47,357 nt of DNA from Blastocatellia bacterium. Lineage in GTDB: Bacteria > Acidobacteriota > Blastocatellia > Chloracidobacteriales > Chloracidobacteriaceae. The position numbers were made by a program, and so were the translations under genes. The notes under the pieces are model-generated. The model made no database searches and was not told the origin of the DNA. It saw only the letters and a list, made by a program, of their open reading frames with translations. Positions within the stretch are counted from its first letter, which is position 1. The number at the start of each line of letters is the position of its first letter. The stretch is taken from positions 1-47,357 of the forward strand of contig JAIBAN010000064.1 in the NCBI GenBank assembly GCA_019695185.1, given 5' to 3'. Of the stretch, positions 11,401 through 18,756 are shown in pieces.

Positions 11401-14400
11401 ATGCAGGCAAGTTGCGCTTGACCATTGGGAGTGGTCATTCCGTTACTGCGACCATTTTGATTGATGGCAGAACCCTGAATCACACCATAAATCGGATTGC
11501 AGTCACGGAGGGCATCATCCAACCGTTTGAGGACCACAACTCCGCAGCCTTCACTGCGAACATAGCCGTTGGCATTTGCGGAAAAGGATTTACAACGACC
11601 GTCAGGGGCTAAAGACTTGGTTTGCGAAAAGGCAATCGAGACATCCGGAATCAGGATGATATTGACACCTGCGGCCAAAGCCAGGGTGGATTCACCGGTT
11701 TTCAGACTTTGACATGCCTGGTGCACGGCCACCAGAGATGATGAACAGGCCGTATCAACCGCAAAACTTGGTCCCAGAAAATTGAAGAAGTAGGAAAGCC
11801 GGTTGGCAGCAATACATAAATCACCAGCCGTGGCTGAATGCACATCCACTTGGTCAAGCTCAAGGAAATCCCTACCGTAAAACAGATAATCGTTGCCTGA
11901 AATCCCAACAAAAACCCCCGTTGGAGAGCCGGAAAGATCGGCTGGGGCAATTCCCGCGTTTTCCAACGCTTCCCAGGCTGTTTCCAGCAACAGCCGATGT
12001 TGCGGATCCATCACAACGGCTTCGCGGGGTGAAATCCGAAAGAAATACGGGTCAAACCGGTCAATCTCTGATAAAAAGCCTCCGCACTTGGTGTATATCT
12101 TGCCAGGTTTCCCCGGCTCAGGGTCAAAGAGTGCGTCAACATCCCAACGTTCGGCTGGGATTTCCGAAATGGCATCGGTCCCATTTCTGAGGAATTCCCA
12201 AAAGTCTTTGGCTGAGTTAACCCCGCCAGGAAACCGGCAGCCAATTCCTACAATGGCGATGGCCGTTTCAAAGGTGGTGGTGTTCGTTTTGAATACCAGG
12301 TTTTCTGCATCCGATTCCTGGCTCACTGACCTTAGTTCAGTTGGCAACGAACCCGCTTTTTCTAGACATGGTTGGGGAGCCTGGGTCCCGGAAACCGCAA
12401 CCTTGGGTGGATGGGCCGCAATATGCTCACTTAAAAACCCAGCCAGCGCATTGATGGTGGGATAATCAAAAACCAGCGTGGCTGAAAAAGGAAAATTAAA
12501 AGCCTCGCTCAGGGTTTCCTTCAACTCAACCGCAAGCAGGGAGTCAAATCCCAACGTTTGCAACGGTGTGTCGCAATCCGGTGCGGTTCCGGAAGCAAAT
12601 TCCAGGGTTCGCCCAACCAGCATTTGCAACCATTGGCGCAACCGGGCAGGGTGACCCGATGCGGTCAAGGCAGCCAAATCAAGCAGGCATCTTTCGGCCT
12701 CCAACCGAATCGGATCACCTTCAGAAGAAGCCTTGGGTACAGGTGCTTCGGAGCCTGCCAAATGCTGCGGGAGAACCAATTCGGAAAAGAAATTTGCCAA
12801 CGGATGCTGTCCAAAACTGGCTGCGACCTGATTCCAATCAACCTTTACAGCGACAGTTGCGGCCTGTGCCTTGGCGGACAAAACCCGGTCCAGCACGGCA
12901 ATTCCCTCAGCCGGAGAAAAAGGCACCACCTGATCCAGTGAGCGTCGGGAACGGGTCTGAGCAGCCATTCCAACCTCTGCCCAGGGTCCGAAATCAAGAC
13001 AGATGGCAGGCTGCCCCTGCTGTCGGCGGAATGCAGCCAAAGCATCCAAGGCGGCGTTGGCGGCGGCATAATTGGCCTGACCGGGAGTTCCAAAAACCGG
13101 TGTCACAGAGGCAAACAGTACAAAAAAATCAAGCGGCAGATTTTGGGAGGCCCAATGGAGATTCCAGGCCCCGCCAAGTTTGGGACGGAACACACGTTCC
13201 AATGATTCCCGACTCAAACGAATCAGGCTGCCGTCATCCAGCACCCCGGCGGCATGAAAAATGCCTTTGACCGGAGGCATTTCAGCCTGAATTAGGGTCA
13301 GAGTTTGGGTCAGGGCATCCACATCCGCCACATCCACTGCAAATGGGCGCACGTTGGTACCGACGGGCAGGCTGTTGGCCAGTTCCAAAGCCGTTTCCCC
13401 TGGATTTCGAGACAGAACTGCCACATTCCTGGCCCCATTGGCCGCCAGCCAGTGAATCACCGTTTGACCAATTCCGCCAAAGCCGCCAGTCACCAGATAG
13501 GTGGCGTCTGCTTGAAACTTTGTTTGGGGATGTATACGTGTAGGACGGGTTCGGCACAACCGGGAAACAAAACGTGTTCCCTCCCGAAAGGCCAGTAACC
13601 GCTCACCGTCGGGGTGCAGGATTTCGTTGACCACCTGCCGGACGGCAGGAAGTTGGGCGGCTGGTTCCACATCCACCAGGCCACCCACTGAGCCAGGAAT
13701 TTCAACTATTGCGACACGGATCAATCCCCAGAGGGTGGCTCCGGCCAAATTTCTGACCTCATCCGTGGCCGTCACCTTTTGGGAATCCTCGGTTACCACC
13801 CACAATCGAGGGCGGGAAGCCCCGCTTTGGGTGAGGAAGCTTTGAAACAGAACTGCCGTCGCATACGAAACGGCTACGGCTTGCGCTTGTGGGTCCTTCC
13901 CGTCTGGAGGTGACATTCCCAACAAGGAGACAATTGTGCTGCATTTTCCAGGCAGTTGGGCAAGAGTGGCAGCAACGGACTCAACTGATTGCAGGTTTAC
14001 CAGATATTCATTTGAAGTCACTGTTTGGTTATTTGCAGCAGACCAAAAAACCTTAAAGGGAATTCCCTGTCGCTGTAGCTCTGCCTGGAGCAAATCGCAA
14101 AATGGATGTGGCTCGGAAAGAATCAACCAGGAATCAGGACTGAGGACTGAGGACTGAGGACTGAGAGCCGAGAACTGAGGATTACCATCCCAGGCAGTCG
14201 GTTGCGGCTGCCAGACCATTTCATACAGCCAATCTGCCACCGTATCCTGTAATGAAACCATCGGTTGGGCGGCAAACTGCAATCCTTTGATTTCCACGGC
14301 TGGACTTTCCGCATCGTCAAACAACAGCAGGTCAACCACAACTGCGTCAGGATTGGTTTTGTCCCATTTAAGAAAAGCTTTGACTGGTGCCTGTAACCGG

Positions 14401-15077
14401 CGAAACACCTTTATGTGCCTGATGGAACCCGGTATCCACACCTTTTCCCCAGGTTGTGGTAGGGCAGGCAACTCCATCACTGCCAGTTTCAAACAAAAAT
14501 CCAATAGGAGCGGATGAATCCAGAACGGGGTTGGTTCAGATTCGGACTGGACCGGCAAGGCCAATTCAGCCAGCGCCTCGCCGATTCCCAACCGGAAAGA
14601 GGTCAACATTGGAACGTGGGGGTCGGCAACCAACTCAAGTGTTTCCCGGAGAACTACAGCCTGGGGCGGAGTTGGAGCGCAGCAGCAGCGCCCCCGGAGG
14701 CAGCTTAAATCAGGTGCATCAACACCCTCTGGCAGTGCCTTGAACCGTCCGGTGACAACCTGTGCCACAAAACCGGATGTTTCCCGTAAAGTGATTTCAA
14801 ATCTTTGAGTTTCAGAGGTTTCAGCCTGTATGATGGCGGTCAGAAACAGGGTGGTTTCGGGCGGTGGCAAAGCAGGGACACAGCCAAAAGTCAGATCTGA
14901 AAGGAATAATCCATTTTGTCCCAAGGTTTCAAAACCGGCAGCCACCGCCATTTCAAGTGCGGCTGCGACTGGGAAAACACCATGACCTGCCGTCAGGCCA
15001 ACGGTCAAATCAGCGATTTGAGCAACAGAAACCTCTGATTCAAATCGAATTGGGGCTGCCGAGAATCCTTCTGCCAT
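2403..15077 (-). CDS. Hybrid trans-AT-like PKS-NRPS with embedded sulfotransferase
   Basis: 4224-residue megasynthase. Domains (approximate residues): dehydratase-like fold 1-270, keeping HPLLLD but with Gly where the catalytic His of HxxxGxxxxP should be; KR 275-790 (GGFGGIG, LDD, catalytic Ser/Tyr); ACP (GFDSLL, Ser about 845); KS 937-1365 with intact DTACSSSL, EGHGTGT and SNLGHLE; a linker ending LPTYPFERERYWLE (about 1500) with no acyltransferase; KR about 1520-2010 (GGTGGLG); ACP (FGLDSIL, about 2128); sulfotransferase 2225-2510 (SSPRSGSTLF and LIRHPYSVVES); C (HHIITDGWS, about 2675); A about 3000-3530; PCP (LGGHSLL, about 3585); C (HHIITDGWS, about 3784); PCP (IGGHSLL, about 4141); acidic tail. 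A-domain pocket residues read D-V-G-E-A-G-S-I-D, one off the ornithine code DVGEIGSIDK. A stop lies 39 nt upstream of the ATG, fixing the start; GGAG lies 13 nt before it. The last module has no A domain. It probably makes a polyketide-peptide segment handed to the next NRPS. Confidence 0.95.
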   Translation of the reverse strand: MAEGFSAAPIRFESEVSVAQIADLTVGLTAGHGVFPVAAALEMAVAAGFETLGQNGLFLSDLTFGCVPALPPPETTLFLTAIIQAETSETQRFEITLRETSGFVAQVVTGRFKALPEGVDAPDLSCLRGRCCCAPTPPQAVVLRETLELVADPHVPMLTSFRLGIGEALAELALPVQSESEPTPFWIHPLLLDFCLKLAVMELPALPQPGEKVWIPGSIRHIKVFRRLQAPVKAFLKWDKTNPDAVVVDLLLFDDAESPAVEIKGLQFAAQPMVSLQDTVADWLYEMVWQPQPTAWDGNPQFSALSPQSSVLSPDSWLILSEPHPFCDLLQAELQRQGIPFKVFWSAANNQTVTSNEYLVNLQSVESVAATLAQLPGKCSTIVSLLGMSPPDGKDPQAQAVAVSYATAVLFQSFLTQSGASRPRLWVVTEDSQKVTATDEVRNLAGATLWGLIRVAIVEIPGSVGGLVDVEPAAQLPAVRQVVNEILHPDGERLLAFREGTRFVSRLCRTRPTRIHPQTKFQADATYLVTGGFGGIGQTVIHWLAANGARNVAVLSRNPGETALELANSLPVGTNVRPFAVDVADVDALTQTLTLIQAEMPPVKGIFHAAGVLDDGSLIRLSRESLERVFRPKLGGAWNLHWASQNLPLDFFVLFASVTPVFGTPGQANYAAANAALDALAAFRRQQGQPAICLDFGPWAEVGMAAQTRSRRSLDQVVPFSPAEGIAVLDRVLSAKAQAATVAVKVDWNQVAASFGQHPLANFFSELVLPQHLAGSEAPVPKASSEGDPIRLEAERCLLDLAALTASGHPARLRQWLQMLVGRTLEFASGTAPDCDTPLQTLGFDSLLAVELKETLSEAFNFPFSATLVFDYPTINALAGFLSEHIAAHPPKVAVSGTQAPQPCLEKAGSLPTELRSVSQESDAENLVFKTNTTTFETAIAIVGIGCRFPGGVNSAKDFWEFLRNGTDAISEIPAERWDVDALFDPEPGKPGKIYTKCGGFLSEIDRFDPYFFRISPREAVVMDPQHRLLLETAWEALENAGIAPADLSGSPTGVFVGISGNDYLFYGRDFLELDQVDVHSATAGDLCIAANRLSYFFNFLGPSFAVDTACSSSLVAVHQACQSLKTGESTLALAAGVNIILIPDVSIAFSQTKSLAPDGRCKSFSANANGYVRSEGCGVVVLKRLDDALRDCNPIYGVIQGSAINQNGRSNGMTTPNGQAQLACIRQAMAEAKVLPSEIGYVEGHGTGTILGDSIELNALGMVFSEITPTPWVGSVKSNLGHLESASGVASLIKTVLLLQKGEIVPSLHFDLLNPHVSQEASRLRVPVQVESWPQSLHRKVAGVSSFGWGGTNVHLVVEALDGFAPTLGKAPPPPYLWVLSAQSQGALKQLANLHLANLADFSELDLYHACATLARGRSHFAYRLAIVCQSRVDISTGLQAFLQNQKHPVVFTGKTGTGLSTLPQNSLTNLAEDYVLGRDCDWTRLYPDGSFRLLSLPTYPFERERYWLEPPAGSALPGTNWEMVRQVVLKTDEERLPVSTTADVVLLDAEGRELAHLPQLQVDYRQRPALSGQEPWFYQIAWEAQPRPKTTGVQSKPGQWLVLTGSTKIGKAVAALLEAGGETCLTVKPGNAFEVVDETTLRVNPRLPDDFAKIPAYLDQNLPLRGIVFLWPLDEVAGGSVHVSETVLPWCLTLASLTRIFGQTRIQSEAPRLWVVTRGAQTCREESEASLAGAAVWGMGRSIAWEHPSLWGGLIDLDPAKPMGEAAFVVEEIWSPTAETQIAWRTGERLVARLAEQFPDHGYQPPTQSLISPDGTYLITGGTGGLGLAVTDWLIKQGATQVVLVGRKVQSELASRFAQTSATVRFEAADVSDRNQLAKVFERINQELPPLKGVFHLAGVSAPEAVIAVTEENTEAVFAGKVEGAIWLDELTQELNLDHFVLFGSVAAVWGSSQLAAYAAANEILNQLAARRRHQGKPGMCIHFGPWAEVGMAAAHSSQAEGIGLVPLTPRQTLEGLGFLLSANPVQSILARFDWPMFESIVTSSLETQFFSNLGKPKETISLVAAKLSKVKENPAEEANFREQLLNAPIVERERLLVSYLQASLGRSLNIPVEKISSTRNLTEFGLDSILATDLVMEFKEKLKLPVYLAEILGQPSLEALAGYLAKELVRGDLRSKCSGDTHAEPLKIETRTETVPANSGLRSIALGTPKSSFSITPSEKKPKRALFVLSSPRSGSTLFRVMLAGHPELFSPPELHLLSYNTMGERCQALGVTGMGSGLQRSFMELLELSIEEGRNFIEDLTRRDLPVRDVYQALCDLAVPRLLVDKTPMNAASMEGLLHAEALFEAPLYVHLIRHPYSVVESYVRNRFDKIFGGAEGDPARIGEQVWEVSNSNITKFFQSISPNRGLVVRYEDLVANPEREMRRVCEFLSIPFHAALLQPYEGDRMTQGLHIKSKGIGDPNFHNHQTIEAELGEVWRSIQLPHNLKAATAVLARSFGYELPHEAKEEAPNHQLEKLKPAVSEAPQTPENTDSDPLTYPLSFAQQRIWLIEHLRVAESQEFMPAAVPLVLHLSGPLNLSALQCSLNTLVQRHAILRTTFTLEAGNPVQRIGSVDEIPLPVFVPEKTGLNVAEIKPLVDRFLRQPFHLEQGPLFRAGLFQLAETDHILALGFHHIITDGWSTGIVNRELTELYNSCSAGHRPNLPPLTLQYADYAQEQQSRLCGAGLEHQLSYWKQKLDDGPRRTSLPTDFPRSKIQIFRGTRERIHLPAKIAYRLREVARNNQATLFMTLLAAFKTLLARYTEQSDLCVGTVITNRDRVELKPLIGFFMNTLALRTRIPVSGTFQEVLAAVRETALGAYAHQEIPFEKVLETVGSERDLSQSPLFQTMLVLQNFPKQAPEFAGLQTERIHLQNRSTKCDLTLWVNNAPDGGLNCKFEYDTELFEPATIRRMSRHFANLVAAIVANPQTPIDRLSLMDEAEQEELASWSIGPELVSEPGSTVLARFVNHVQTHPEACAVVSDGKQVTYRELFGRAAAIAEALRAQGMQPGDMVGILLERSIEAVAALLGIWLAEGAFVPLDPDHPAAKLAAVFEVVKPVAVVTFSQYEKCLPPTMRQVWLDQLNPLSSTSEPGICSLSETAISYVITTSGSTGLPKAVAVTQANLFHAFRGWEISYELIGQDRHLQTAGFTFDVFVGDVVRALGSGGALVLCPADVRLDPPLLVELMETQGVTCGEMVPALMRPLVRYLKHTKRKLALRWLAIGSDRWTRTEALTLQEHFPGTRIINSYGVTEATIDSTFYDLPKAGTDQPGDVPMGRPFPGTTVLVLDGTGNPAPVGVPGELWIGGGGVAAGYLNQPELTVERFAQGLGSGVWGLSEATKESDSILSPRSSVLPWYRTGDMVRWNHDGQLIFVGRRDEQVKLRGIRVELGEIEAALLRHPQVAEAVVVLREDTPGDQRLVAYITTRTEVKGLRTEAETESTDLNAGSVLSPQSSALVPQSFSDWLPASILPNVVVEMERLPRLGNGKIDRRALPKPELAGLAQPEPEWPRTQVEKDIATIWQQALGGNAVSLQDNFFALGGHSLLAAQVAAEMSEQLRLQVPVRKLFEKPTLATLAGWITQQLSTMNPEHQVSEQFPLAPVSRTAMLPLSFAQQRLWMLEQVRKNAPEHSRIMGIPLVFSIQGQVRVNTLETALERLVARHESLRTTFPVQAGQPVQIIHPAGKVKLEVFNFSGQEETLQAKIRQFLTHPFDLEHGPLLRLGLFLIAPDRYIFAAVFHHIITDGWSMRVFTRELTETYRSLASGKEAHLEPLPVQFADFALNQRSWAEQGLFEPQLNFWLRQLTAFPEYSGFPSDRPRPALQSFRGAREPFHLTPSLTGKLHHLGQTQGVTLFMTLVTAFDILLYRWSGVPDVVVGTFVANRTSAKTRNLIGFFINSVALRVVLTEGMSFTAALAQVRETVLDAFANQEVPFEKVLETLQVRRSLERSPLFQTAIVLQNTPRRQTSLGDFEVSSLTTSYVNRKKTTPFDVSLWLRESSEGLEGAWEYNTDLFEPVTIKRLVADLIKVLEQAVLNPEQAVETMLTVELPPPHHNGPVVMEPTAFVSPRTPVEELVAEIWNKVLKIPAVGVFDNFFAIGGHSLLAAQVLAEIRETFGVTVTIRAFFGNPTVSGLAAIIAESQTELVACEDMEQVLAELENLSDEEARALLEGELSLSREEENN
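4586..4674. repeat. Inverted pair of heptanucleotide arrays in the A-domain C-terminal subdomain
   Basis: CTGAGGA-type units at 4586-4611 and their reverse complement at 4643-4674 flank about 31 bp, so the mRNA could fold into a long stem. It is translated in frame as a spacer between the LVAYITTRTE stretch and the LPASILPN stretch (A9 region). The same position is invaded in the other two A domains with a visible C-terminal subdomain. Confidence 0.85.
4891..4971. repeat. Two tandem arrays before the A7 motif
   Basis: GGACTGA-like units (4891-4920) and four CAGACCC units (4944-4971), both period 7. They encode the unusual linker between the LTVERF stretch and the A7 motif YRTGDM. Inserts at the same place occur in the A domains near 44031 and 47327. 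Confidence 0.85.
14136..14165. repeat. Heptanucleotide array in KR structural subdomain
   Basis: Four GGACTGA-type units read in frame as SALSPQSSVLSPDS, in the N-terminal structural part of the first ketoreductase, well away from its NADPH motif and catalytic residues. Confidence 0.85.
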
Positions 15078-15204
15078 ACAAGCGTAATACTCCGCTTGGC
15101 GTCCCCGGACACCACCTCAAAACGTTCGTTTCAGAAAAAACCGTGCAACCGGGATTTACCGCCGGAAAGCGGAGGCGAAACGAGTGGATTGGTCACAGTG
15201 CGAG

Positions 15205-15232
15205 TTCGTCAAGCAAAGAAAGAACTGACGAA
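15205..15232. promoter_or_regulatory. Inverted repeat in the divergent megasynthase/CHAT promoter region
   Basis: TTCGTCA (15205-15211) and TGACGAA (15226-15232) form a perfect 7-bp inverted repeat with a 14-bp spacer, extendable by one G-U and one A-T pair. It lies in the 311-bp gap between the divergent PKS-NRPS (start 15077) and CHAT gene (start 15389). It could be an operator for either. I could not identify convincing -35/-10 boxes here. Confidence 0.35.
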
Positions 15233-15388
15233 TTGATTTGGAAGCGCGTATGATGCCGATTTTTGCAGGGAAATACAACCTTTGGGGTTCCGCTGTGGGC
15301 TTTTCGCTTACAAAAGGGTAATAAATTAAATACATTTACCGAAATTCTGTTGGAATCCAAAATTCACCGTAAAAGCAGGAAGGTTGGT

Positions 15389-18300
15389 ATGGTTCTTTTG
15401 ACGAAAGGGCTTTTGATTGGATTGTTACTTTTGATGGGAGGGGGGGTTGCAACGCTCCAGGCCCAGGATTTTAATCATGCTCAACCTTTGCGCTTGCACG
15501 AAACAGTTGAGCAGTCCATCAGGATGAATGAAGAACATATTTATCAAGTTGGTTTAGAGACAGGACAGTTCTTGCATATTGAAATTAAACAAGAAAAAAT
15601 CAATCCTAAGATACAATTTTTTAACACCGAAAAAATTCTGCTTTTTGAAAAATTAAGTTATCGTGACTTTATTGAAAAAAAAGACATTTTTTACATAGCT
15701 GATAAACCTGGTAACTATTTCTTGAAAATCCAACCGAACCAAAATTATAACCCAAACAAACCAAACAGTTACCAAATTTCAGTCAAAGCTTTGGGAAAGC
15801 CAGATGAATCAGACAGTCTTAAATTTCAGGGAGAACAAGCTTTTTTGGCTGCTGTTTCAATAGGCAACCTGAGAAGAGACCCCAAAGCTATTTTGCAGAA
15901 ACTCGAAGAAGCCCTCAAGCATTGGAGACAGGCTAAATATCTGTTTGGCGTGGGAGAAGTTCTTGACGGTCTGACAGACCTTTATTTCGTAACCAGTGAT
16001 TGGCCGAAAGCCCATGAAACAGGTCTAATGGCTCTAGCGATCTGGCAACAATTGAATAATCTTCCAATGCAGTTATGGACCCAAGCGAGATTGGGTTGGT
16101 ATTACCGGGTTATCGGTGAAAGCCAAAAAGCAGTTGACAGTTTTTTACCAGCTTTAAGTTACATCCAAAAAGAAGATTACCCTGAGTTTGAAGCACAGCT
16201 ACAAAACGAATTGGCCAGCTCCTATTTTTCCCTTGGCCTTTATCAAAAGGCAGCAAATGCACTCCAACAGGCGATTTCAATTGAAGAGCGCATAAAAACC
16301 CAGCCCAGGCAGCAAGCAGAATCCTGGTTGAAGTTTGGCCGTGCCCATAGATTTCTGAAAAATACTGAAAAGCAGTTTGAATATTTTCAAAAATGTTTAG
16401 GGATCGCTCGCCAAGCAAAACTCAAAATTCTTGAAACACAAGCGCTAATCTCAATAGGAAATTTGTATAGGGATGAAGGAAACATTCCAAAATCAATTGA
16501 GTATTTTAATAAAGCATTAGATGAAATTCCTCAAAATGCGAATTCAATCAATTTAAAAGCCAGTATTTATAGAGGGTTAGGCAACTCATTCCAAGCTTTG
16601 GGAGAAAAAGAAAAAGCGATCAACTTTTATTATCAAGCAATTGAAATTCTTCAAACAATTCAGAATTTGCAAGCAGCAGCCTTTACCTACACTGAATTAG
16701 GAAGCACTTATAGAGTTTTGGGTAACTATTCAAAAGCCCTTGAGGCATTTGAGAAAGCCCAGACCTTATTCACTTATCAAAACGGCAGTTTCAGAAAAAC
16801 GCGTTTTCTGTTTGAATATGCCCGATTGGAAAAAGACCTGGGGCATTTAGATGAAGCCCTTAAGAAAATCACGGAATCTTTACGATTATTGGAAAATCTC
16901 AGAACTTCAATCAGTATCTATGATTTTCGTACTTTGTTTTTTTCTTCAATACATCAATATTACGAGTTTTACATTGACCTGTTGCTGGAGTTGCACCAGA
17001 AGAACCCAACCGCAGGTTATGACACTCAGGCTTTTCAGGCCAGTGAACAGGCCCGCGCCCGTTCCCTGCTTGACCTTCTGACCGAATCCCGGATTGACAT
17101 CCGCAAAGGCGTTCCCAAAGAACTGACCGAATCCCAGGATGACCTTAGCCAGCGGTTGCGGGACAAAACCGCAGCCGTGCTGACACTTTATCAGGAAGGC
17201 AAATCCCAAACCCTGATTGCATCGTTGGAAAAGGAAATTGAGCAACTGACGGCTGACTATGAAACCGTGACGGCCAAAATCCGCGCCCAAAGCCCGGTCT
17301 ATGCCAGCCTCACCCAGCCCCAGCCGCTCGGCCTCAAAGCCGTCCAGGAACAGGTGTTGGATGCCGACACCCTGTTGCTGGAGTTCTTCCTGGGACCCGA
17401 ACGCAGCCACCTCTGGCTGGTTTCCTCCACTGCCATTGAGTATGTCACCTTGCCCAAACGCTCCGACATTGAACCGCTCGTCCAGGAAGTCTATCAAACC
17501 CTGACACGCCCTTCCGCACCAGGGGGAAAATCCCAAACTGCCGCCGCTGCTTTGAGTCGCCTGCTGCTTGGCCCGGTGGCTGGAAAACTGGGGGCCAAAC
17601 GCCTCCTGATTGCTGCTGACGGAGACTTGCAGGCGCTTCCTTTCGCCATCCTGCCGGAGCCGCTGCCGGGCAAAGCCCCCAGTCAACCATTGACTGGAAA
17701 GTTGCTCTTGGAAAACCACGAAATCGTCAATCTCCCCTCGGCCTCCACCCTGGCCCTGCTCCGCAGCCAGGAAACCAAACCCGCCCTGACCGAAAGCAAA
17801 ACCCTGGCCGTCTTTGCCGACCCGGTGTTTGAACCGACCGATGAACGGGTCCGTTCCCGTCCGGCCCTGCCGGAAACCCAGGTGGCGGTCGCCCCTCCGG
17901 TGGAAACCGACCTCTTCCAGCCTGACCCTTTGCGGGATGTCGTGCTGGGGTCGGAGGCCAAAGGAGCCGTCATCCCACGCCTGCGCTTCACCCGCACCGA
18001 AGCCCAGGAAATTGCCAAAAGTCTGGCATCCCAGACACAGGTCAAACAGGCGCTTGATTTTGACGCCAGCCTGGAGCAGGTCACCCAGGCCGATTTGAGC
18101 CAGTTCCGAATTCTCCATTTCGCCACCCACGGCCTCTTCAACCGCAAACAACCCGCCCTGTCGGGAGTCCTCCTCTCGCTCGTCAAACCTGACGGAACCA
18201 AACAAAACGGGTTTCTGGGCCTGCCCGAAATTTTCAAACTCAAACTGCAAGCGGAGATGGTGGTCCTCAGTTCCTGCCAGTCAGGTCTGGGTCAGACAGT

Positions 18301-18556
18301 GGCCGGTGAAGGGCTGGTCGGCCTGACCCGTGGTTTTATGTATGCCGGTACCCCCCGCGTGGTCGCCAGCCTGTGGAGCGTCAACGACCAGGCCACCGCC
18401 GAACTGATGAAGTATTTCTATGATTACCATCTTGGCCCCAAACGGATGGCCCCGGCGGCGGCGCTCCGGGCGGCACAGCTTCAAATGCGCAAACAATCCC
18501 GCTGGCACCATCCCTTTTTCTGGGCTGCCTTTACCATCCAGGGCGAATATCACTAA
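15389..18556 (+). CDS. Secreted TPR-repeat CHAT-domain (caspase-like) protein
   Basis: 1055 residues. The start is the ATG at 15389, preceded by GGAAGG six bases upstream and opening a signal peptide (MVLLTKGLLIGLLLLMGGG, probable cleavage near LQAQ-D); the frame is open upstream only through a TTG. Next comes a small beta-rich domain resembling bacterial pre-peptidase C-terminal folds (about 30-125), then TPR repeats (about 170-500), a helical linker, and a CHAT domain (about 660-1055). The CHAT dyad is present: His914 in FATHG and Cys963 in LSSCQSG. CHAT proteins are caspase-family peptidases, and TPRs usually bind partners, so it is probably an exported protease; its substrate is unknown. 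The first about 1.6 kb is clearly richer in A+T than the CHAT half, suggesting a mosaic origin. It is divergent from the megasynthase and convergent with lysR. Confidence 0.9.
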   Translation: MVLLTKGLLIGLLLLMGGGVATLQAQDFNHAQPLRLHETVEQSIRMNEEHIYQVGLETGQFLHIEIKQEKINPKIQFFNTEKILLFEKLSYRDFIEKKDIFYIADKPGNYFLKIQPNQNYNPNKPNSYQISVKALGKPDESDSLKFQGEQAFLAAVSIGNLRRDPKAILQKLEEALKHWRQAKYLFGVGEVLDGLTDLYFVTSDWPKAHETGLMALAIWQQLNNLPMQLWTQARLGWYYRVIGESQKAVDSFLPALSYIQKEDYPEFEAQLQNELASSYFSLGLYQKAANALQQAISIEERIKTQPRQQAESWLKFGRAHRFLKNTEKQFEYFQKCLGIARQAKLKILETQALISIGNLYRDEGNIPKSIEYFNKALDEIPQNANSINLKASIYRGLGNSFQALGEKEKAINFYYQAIEILQTIQNLQAAAFTYTELGSTYRVLGNYSKALEAFEKAQTLFTYQNGSFRKTRFLFEYARLEKDLGHLDEALKKITESLRLLENLRTSISIYDFRTLFFSSIHQYYEFYIDLLLELHQKNPTAGYDTQAFQASEQARARSLLDLLTESRIDIRKGVPKELTESQDDLSQRLRDKTAAVLTLYQEGKSQTLIASLEKEIEQLTADYETVTAKIRAQSPVYASLTQPQPLGLKAVQEQVLDADTLLLEFFLGPERSHLWLVSSTAIEYVTLPKRSDIEPLVQEVYQTLTRPSAPGGKSQTAAAALSRLLLGPVAGKLGAKRLLIAADGDLQALPFAILPEPLPGKAPSQPLTGKLLLENHEIVNLPSASTLALLRSQETKPALTESKTLAVFADPVFEPTDERVRSRPALPETQVAVAPPVETDLFQPDPLRDVVLGSEAKGAVIPRLRFTRTEAQEIAKSLASQTQVKQALDFDASLEQVTQADLSQFRILHFATHGLFNRKQPALSGVLLSLVKPDGTKQNGFLGLPEIFKLKLQAEMVVLSSCQSGLGQTVAGEGLVGLTRGFMYAGTPRVVASLWSVNDQATAELMKYFYDYHLGPKRMAPAAALRAAQLQMRKQSRWHHPFFWAAFTIQGEYH

Positions 18557-18565
18557 AAAACCCGG

Positions 18566-18755
18566 GACAGGTGACAAGTGACAAGTGACAGGTGAACAGA
18601 AATTGGGATTGGAGGCATCCAAGATTGGGTAAAAATTCGACTGCGGACGGCTGAAAACCGAGTTTGTTTTCATTTCAGGCAGAGCGTTGTTGTAGCCTGA
18701 ATGAAAACCTGACCACGAACTTGTCACTTGTCACTTGTCACCTGTCACTTGTCAC
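18566..18755. repeat. Inverted pair of GTGACAA heptamer arrays between convergent genes
   Basis: GTGACAA/GTGACAG units at 18566-18598 and their reverse complement (TTGTCAC/CTGTCAC) at 18721-18755 bound the whole CHAT-lysR gap. The 120 bp between them contain a separate hairpin. The layout resembles a small mobile or hairpin-forming element, but I see no target-site duplication. Confidence 0.8.
18666..18708. terminator. Probable bidirectional terminator between CHAT gene and lysR
   Basis: GTTTTCATTTCAGGC (18666-18680) pairs with GCCTGAATGAAAAC (18695-18708) with one bulged base and a 14-base loop. The stem has T-runs at one foot and A-runs at the other, as expected of a terminator working for two convergent genes. 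Confidence 0.55.
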
Positions 18756-18756
18756 G

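Noticed and set aside
15263..15388. TTG-initiated extension of the CHAT gene
   Set aside because: The ATG at 15389 has a good ribosome site and starts directly with a signal peptide.
16946..18250. 434-codon open frame antisense to the CHAT gene
   Set aside because: It lies wholly opposite the G+C-rich CHAT half, which has an intact catalytic dyad; low-complexity Gly/Gln/Phe composition is typical of a codon-bias shadow.
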